Below the pieces are notes generated by a model. The model ran no database searches and was not told the origin of the DNA. It saw only the letters and a list, made by a program, of their open reading frames with translations. 38,566 nt of DNA from an uncultured Ligilactobacillus sp. (GTDB taxonomy: Bacteria; Bacillota; Bacilli; Lactobacillales; Lactobacillaceae), in the NCBI GenBank assembly GCA_934215475.1, contig CAKPZY010000017.1:1-38566 (forward strand), given 5' to 3'. Within the stretch, counting starts at the first letter, position 1, and each line of letters opens with the position of its first letter. Both the position numbers and the translations under genes were made by a program. This document shows, piece by piece, positions 34,279 through 38,566 of the stretch.

Positions 34279-34872
34279 ATGAATTTAGTACCCACAGTTA
34301 TTGAGCAGTCCCCACAAGGAGAACGCGCTTATGATATTTATTCACGTCTCCTAAAAGATAGGATCATCATGGTTTCCGGAGAAGTTACGGATGATATGGC
34401 CAATGCAGTCATTGCACAGTTACTTTTCTTGGACGCCCAAGATTCCGAAAAAGATATCTATATGTATATTAATTCACCCGGCGGTTCTGTTTCAGCCGGT
34501 CTGGCAATTTATGATACGATGAATTTTGTGAATTCCGATGTTCAAACGATCGTGCTCGGGATGGCTGCTTCAATGGCCTCGATCCTTTCAACGGCTGGTG
34601 CTAAGGGCAAACGCTTTGCATTGCCTAATTCAGAGATTTTGATCCATCAACCATTGGGTGGTGCACAAGGACAGTCAACTGAAATTCAAATTGCCGCAGA
34701 ACACATTTTGAAGACCCGCAACCTGATCAATAAGATCCTGGCTAAATGCTCAGGCCAAGACATCAAAACCATTGACAGGGATACAGAACGTGACAATTTT
34801 ATGAGTGCTGAAGAAGCAGTCAAGTATGGATTGATCGATAAGATCATGAGTAATAAGAAAAAGCTTAAATAA
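34279..34872 (+). CDS. clpP: ATP-dependent Clp protease proteolytic subunit
   Basis: 197-aa serine protease forming a tetradecameric chamber that works with ClpX, ClpC or ClpE. The catalytic triad is Ser98 (GMAASMAS), His123 (ILIHQPLGG) and Asp172 (TERDNFMS). AGGAGG lies before the ATG. Single-gene unit between tRNA-Arg and a bidirectional terminator, under CtsR control. Confidence 0.98.
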   Translation: MNLVPTVIEQSPQGERAYDIYSRLLKDRIIMVSGEVTDDMANAVIAQLLFLDAQDSEKDIYMYINSPGGSVSAGLAIYDTMNFVNSDVQTIVLGMAASMASILSTAGAKGKRFALPNSEILIHQPLGGAQGQSTEIQIAAEHILKTRNLINKILAKCSGQDIKTIDRDTERDNFMSAEEAVKYGLIDKIMSNKKKLK

Positions 34873-34881
34873 TAAAAGTTT

Positions 34882-34927
34882 AAAAGAGCCGCAACTTCTG
34901 AGATTTGAGGAGTTGCGGCTCTTTTTT
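34882..34927. terminator. Bidirectional terminator between clpP and whiA
   Basis: AAAAGAGCCGCAACT pairs with AGTTGCGGCTCTTTT around an internal loop (34882-34896 and 34911-34925), with T on the right and A/T on the left for the convergent whiA message. Confidence 0.9.
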
Positions 34928-34935
34928 GTCCAATC

Positions 34936-35895
34936 TTATGAAAACATTTCCTTTTGGTTTATTGTACCAGCTTGAATTTTATCAGCATATTCATTGATTT
35001 TTCTCAAACGATGATTAATACCGGATTTTGAAATTGGCCCGCCTTCAACCAAGTCTCCTAGTTCTTTAAGGCTGACATCAGGATGAGAAACTCGTGCCAC
35101 GGCGACCTGCTGTAATTTGACCGGCAGTTTATGCAAACCAACTGTGTCGTCGATAAATTTAATATTTTGAATTTGTTTAGTTGCCGCATCGGCTACTTTG
35201 TTCATATTGGCATTCTCACAATTCACGATCCTGTTTACTGAATTGCGCATATCCCTCATGATCCGGATGTCTTCAAATTTAAGCATTGAACTGGTAGCTC
35301 CGATCAGCGACAAGAAATCAGCAATTTTTTCGCCTTCCTTTAAATAAGTGATATAGCCGCTGCGTCGTTCAGTCTTACGAGCATTAAGATGGTAATGATT
35401 CATCATTTCGCAAATAGAATTGTTATGTTCTTCATATAAAGAATAGATCTCTAGATGATAACGGCTAGTTTCCGGATTATTTACTGACCCGGTCGCCAAA
35501 AAAGCCCCCCGTAAATAAGAGCGAACTGGTCCGTCCGTGGCTAGAAAACTATCTGCTACTGTCTGTTTAAGCTGCGCACCTGCTATGATGTCCAGATCCT
35601 GCAAAACAATGGAACTTCCTGATCTTAATTTTACAATGTACAAGTTGTTTTTCTTGAGTTTCATTTTGCGACGAACGATTAACTCGCTTTTTATACCATA
35701 GAATCTTTCCAATAACCAATAGATCCTGCGCGCCGTTGCTGGATTTTCGGTTTGAATGCTCAAAACAAATTGATGGTCGATCAAACTCAAGGCACCGTTC
35801 ATTCTAATCAATGCCATCAGTTCAGACTTGCCATTTTCGGTATGATTGACCTCAAGCGTAGTTAATTCTTTTTTGACTTCACTTGCATACGACAA
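34936..35895 (-). CDS. whiA: WhiA, DNA-binding cell-division regulator
   Basis: 319-aa protein with an N-terminal degenerate LAGLIDADG homing-endonuclease fold ([20 protein letters not shown]) and a C-terminal helix-turn-helix ([13 protein letters not shown] to [12 protein letters not shown]). In Bacillus it affects division and chromosome segregation. TTG start at 35895 with AAGGGAG upstream; no in-frame ATG fits. Third gene of rapZ-yvcK-whiA. Confidence 0.95.
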   Translation of the reverse strand: MSYASEVKKELTTLEVNHTENGKSELMALIRMNGALSLIDHQFVLSIQTENPATARRIYWLLERFYGIKSELIVRRKMKLKKNNLYIVKLRSGSSIVLQDLDIIAGAQLKQTVADSFLATDGPVRSYLRGAFLATGSVNNPETSRYHLEIYSLYEEHNNSICEMMNHYHLNARKTERRSGYITYLKEGEKIADFLSLIGATSSMLKFEDIRIMRDMRNSVNRIVNCENANMNKVADAATKQIQNIKFIDDTVGLHKLPVKLQQVAVARVSHPDVSLKELGDLVEGGPISKSGINHRLRKINEYADKIQAGTINQKEMFS

Positions 35896-35995
35896 CGCAA
35901 AGATCTCCCTTCTTAATAATTAGCAAAAAACACAAAATGTATTGAACATTACGGTGACAAATTTATTGATTTCTTCAGAGTGTTGGCAGAAATTT

Positions 35996-37015
35996 TTAAT
36001 TATAGCGATCTGCGACCCAAGAATTTGGTCGCCCTGCGAGTCTGATCAATTCATCTACTACTTTCTGCCCGTCGTGGAAAACACCATGATCACGCAATTC
36101 AAGAAAATTATCTGAAATAACCCGGCAATTTTGCTCACGGAGGCCCTTAAAGTTATATTTTACTTGGTAAAGGATCTCATTATATTTTTGATGGTCCATA
36201 TAATTTTGAGGTACCTTTTCAGTATTTACTAATACTGTATCAACAAAATTGGTGTGCAAATGATTATTTAGAACTCGTACGTGATCAGCATCGGTAAATT
36301 TCTCAGTTTCACCCTTTTGAGTCATAATATTACAAATGTAGACCACTTCGGCTTTGGTCTCACAAACAGCTCGGCCAACATTTTCAATCATCAAATTCGG
36401 CAAAATGCTCGTAAATAAACTTCCTGGTCCCAAAACTATCTGATCAGCTTCCATAATAGCCTTGATAACTTCTGGACGGGCTTCTGGTTTAGCTCCATCG
36501 TTGCCTGTTACCCAGACCTTTTTTATATGTTTTTCAGCAGCTGTGATCTCAGCCTCTCCTGCCAAATGACTGCCATCGCTAAATTCTGCATTCAACACCA
36601 ATGGAACACTGGCCGCTGGATAGACATTGCCGTCAACTTTCATAATTTGAGATAGTTTTTGGACAGCACAGAAAATGTCGTCGTTGTTCATTTCAGAAAG
36701 AGCAGCGATAATTAAGTTGCCAATTGAATGCCCTGAAAAAAATTGGTCTTTACTATTAAACCGATATTGAAAAATATCCTTATATACTTGAGGCATATCG
36801 GATAGTGCGACCAGAACATTGCGGATATCTCCTGGTGGGACAACATTGATGTAATTTCTGATAACCCCTGAGGAACCCCCATCATCAGCTACTGTGACAA
36901 TCGCAGTAATATCTGTATTTCTATCACGAAGTCCGCTTAATACAACGGGTAAACCAGTCCCGCCTCCAATGACGACTATCTTAGGCCGTTGACTTTTTCC
37001 ACAACAATTGCTCAT
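35996..37015 (-). CDS. yvcK: YvcK/CofD-like gluconeogenesis factor
   Basis: 339-aa UDP-sugar-binding protein of the CofD-like family, needed in Bacillus for growth on gluconeogenic carbon sources and for cell shape. IGGGTGLP (16-23), ADDGGSSG (43-50), VPPGDIRN and [13 protein letters not shown] are typical. Its ATG overlaps the rapZ stop by 4 bp (ATGA). Confidence 0.96.
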   Translation of the reverse strand: MSNCCGKSQRPKIVVIGGGTGLPVVLSGLRDRNTDITAIVTVADDGGSSGVIRNYINVVPPGDIRNVLVALSDMPQVYKDIFQYRFNSKDQFFSGHSIGNLIIAALSEMNNDDIFCAVQKLSQIMKVDGNVYPAASVPLVLNAEFSDGSHLAGEAEITAAEKHIKKVWVTGNDGAKPEARPEVIKAIMEADQIVLGPGSLFTSILPNLMIENVGRAVCETKAEVVYICNIMTQKGETEKFTDADHVRVLNNHLHTNFVDTVLVNTEKVPQNYMDHQKYNEILYQVKYNFKGLREQNCRVISDNFLELRDHGVFHDGQKVVDELIRLAGRPNSWVADRYN

Positions 37016-37896
37016 GACCGATTGACAGTCTCCTTCCGTTTATTCATATCACGGTGCGAGATCCGCACAGGATAGTTTTTTTGCAACCTTTTACCTATCA
37101 ATTCAGAGAGAGCTACAGAACGATGTTGGCCCCCAGTGCAACCGATGGCGATCACAACACTTGATTTTCCTTCTTGCACGTAACCAGGAATGATCAACTC
37201 TAATAAAGAAGAAAATTTATTATAAAATTCCTTGGCTCCCGCAGAATGCATAACATAATCTCTGACTGGCTTATCACGGCCTGTCTTATTTTTTAATTCT
37301 GGGATGTAATATGGATTTGGCAGAAAACGCACGTCCATCACGATATCAGCATCGATTGGCAAACCATATTTGAATCCGAAAGACAAAACTTCAACGTGGA
37401 ACGGAATATCTTTGCCACTCTCAAAGTTATGAAAAATCTCTTCACGCAACTGACGTGGTGAAAGCTTAGTCGTATCGATGACTAACTGGGCTTGACTTCT
37501 TATCTCAGACAAAAGTTCACGCTCTTTAAAGATCCCGTCCAACAATCTTCCAGCTCGTGCGAGAGGGTGAGCACGACGAGTTTCTTTGTAACGCGCTACC
37601 AGCTCTTCATTCGAAGCATCAAGAAAGACAATTTTAACATTGACTGTCTGACTGTCTTCCATCCCATGCAATATTTGAATAATTTGATCATAAAAAGAAC
37701 GAGAACGCAGGTCGATACCAAGCGCGACCTTAGAGATCTTGCCGGAATCTTGCAGCAACTCATAAAATTTAGGGATCAATGTCGGCGGCATATTGTCAAT
37801 GCAAAAATAACCAAGGTCTTCAAAACTTTGCATTGCAACTGTTTTCCCCGCTCCACTCATCCCTGTTAAAATTACCAGTTCAAATTGTTCACTCAT
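37012..37896 (-). CDS. rapZ: RapZ (YvcJ) RNase adapter / nucleotide-binding protein
   Basis: 294-aa P-loop protein. Walker A GMSGAGKT is at 12-19, the switch-like [12 protein letters not shown] follows, and the C-terminal domain holds [14 protein letters not shown]. In E. coli RapZ steers GlmZ sRNA decay and glmS; in Bacillus YvcJ affects competence. Start is ATG at 37896 after GGGGGAT; the longer frame adds 14 atypical residues. First gene of rapZ-yvcK-whiA. Confidence 0.95.
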   Translation of the reverse strand: MSEQFELVILTGMSGAGKTVAMQSFEDLGYFCIDNMPPTLIPKFYELLQDSGKISKVALGIDLRSRSFYDQIIQILHGMEDSQTVNVKIVFLDASNEELVARYKETRRAHPLARAGRLLDGIFKERELLSEIRSQAQLVIDTTKLSPRQLREEIFHNFESGKDIPFHVEVLSFGFKYGLPIDADIVMDVRFLPNPYYIPELKNKTGRDKPVRDYVMHSAGAKEFYNKFSSLLELIIPGYVQEGKSSVVIAIGCTGGQHRSVALSELIGKRLQKNYPVRISHRDMNKRKETVNRS

Positions 37897-37928
37897 TCTA
37901 GATCCCCCAATTTCAAACATTCCTAATA

Positions 37929-37957
37929 AGGATAGCACAACAATCCGGGCGTGTCAT
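37929..37957 (-). promoter_or_regulatory. rapZ operon promoter
   Basis: On the minus strand ATGACA (37952-37957), 17 bp, then TATCCT (37929-37934) with an extended TGC before it. Confidence 0.55.
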
Positions 37958-38020
37958 TAATTATTATTCCCTTAAGCTAGATATTACAAAATTAAATCAA
38001 AATCTAAACTTAATAAAAAA

Positions 38021-38566
38021 TTATTGTGTTGAAACGTCCTTTCCAAAAATTTTCATCTTGATTTTCATTCCGGTGGGCGTCGCTGCTAAACCTCCCAAAC
38101 CAGTTTCACGTAATTCGCGCGGCATTCTTTGCCCAACGTCTTTTAACGCCGTCACTACCTCATCAGCTGGGATCTTACTGGTCATTCCAGCCAACGCCAT
38201 GTCTGCAGTTGCTAGTGCATTAACGGTTCCTACGACGTTCCTATTGACGCATGGCAGCTCAACCAGACCAGCTACAGGATCACAGACCAGTCCCAATAAG
38301 TTACTCAGCGCAAAGGCAAACGCATCTGCTGATTGCTTAGGGGAACCGCCCTTAACAGCAACAGCAGCCGCGGCAGCCATTGCAGAAGCGCTCCCGACTT
38401 CTGCTTGACACCCTCCCATCGCACCTGCAATCATAGCATTATTGGCAATGATGAGGCCAAAACCGCTAGCGCACAACAAAAAATCTAATTCTTGTTTTGG
38501 AGTCAAACTTAATTTTTTTTCTAAAGCAAACAGCACACCTGGAATCGTTCCAGCAGAGCCAGCAGT
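38021..38566 (-). CDS. sdaAA: L-serine dehydratase, iron-sulfur alpha subunit (partial)
   Basis: C-terminal part of the Fe-S L-serine deaminase that turns serine into pyruvate and ammonia. The open frame continues past the right edge; 181 codons are visible. GAMGGCQAEVGSA and CDPVAGLVELPC carry cysteines of the family's Fe-S cluster site, and TAGSAGTIPG is at the cut end. No strong terminator separates it from the rapZ promoter 60 bp downstream. The beta subunit would lie outside the window. Confidence 0.92.
   Translation of the reverse strand, partial: TAGSAGTIPGVLFALEKKLSLTPKQELDFLLCASGFGLIIANNAMIAGAMGGCQAEVGSASAMAAAAAVAVKGGSPKQSADAFAFALSNLLGLVCDPVAGLVELPCVNRNVVGTVNALATADMALAGMTSKIPADEVVTALKDVGQRMPRELRETGLGGLAATPTGMKIKMKIFGKDVSTQ

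Overview
The window reads as a chromosomal segment of a low-GC Gram-positive bacterium, most likely a member of the Lactobacillaceae. The evidence is the gene content and order: cggR-gap-pgk-tpiA next to rpoN, clpP facing whiA-yvcK-rapZ, cdaA-cdaR-glmM, pstS-C-A-B-B-phoU, and secG-rnr-smpB. Start codons are often GTG or TTG with strong Shine-Dalgarno sites. Terminators are compact, and cre, CtsR and CggR-type operators are present. The species cannot be fixed from the sequence. No mobile element, CRISPR array, phage gene or rRNA was seen. Most genes lie on the minus strand.

Layout, left to right. (a) 1-7.1 kb, redox and carbon: formate dehydrogenase, a three-subunit proton-translocating transhydrogenase (pntAA-pntAB-pntB), a zinc alcohol dehydrogenase with a cre site, and class II fructose-bisphosphate aldolase. 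The formate dehydrogenase carries Gln222 where NAD-specific enzymes have Asp, so it is predicted to make NADPH. That links it functionally to the transhydrogenase beside it. (b) 7.1-12.2 kb: high-affinity phosphate transporter operon with phoU and a Pho-box-like leader. (c) 12.2-13.6 kb: tRNA-Asn, a 102-aa orphan protein, a short apparently non-coding transcription unit (candidate sRNA with a cre-like operator) and a divergent 82-aa membrane protein. (d) 13.6-17.0 kb: c-di-AMP synthase operon cdaA-cdaR-glmM. (e) 17.4-24.1 kb: DUF1361 membrane protein, murB, a DEDDh exonuclease, ung-pta-tsaE, a Cof-type HAD phosphatase and a LURP-one-like protein. (f) 24.3-27.5 kb: secG, rnr, smpB. (g) 27.7-33.6 kb: rpoN, cggR, gap, pgk, tpiA, with intra-operon hairpins and no eno. 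(h) 33.8-38.6 kb: tRNA-Arg(CCG), clpP with a CtsR operator, whiA-yvcK-rapZ, and the 3' part of sdaAA cut by the window edge.

Most of the window is conserved core genome. The parts most worth a second look are the candidate CcpA-controlled small RNA at about 12931-13015, the predicted NADP-dependent formate dehydrogenase paired with PntAB, the small orphan genes around the sRNA, and the unexplained 38-bp palindrome upstream of the aldolase promoter.
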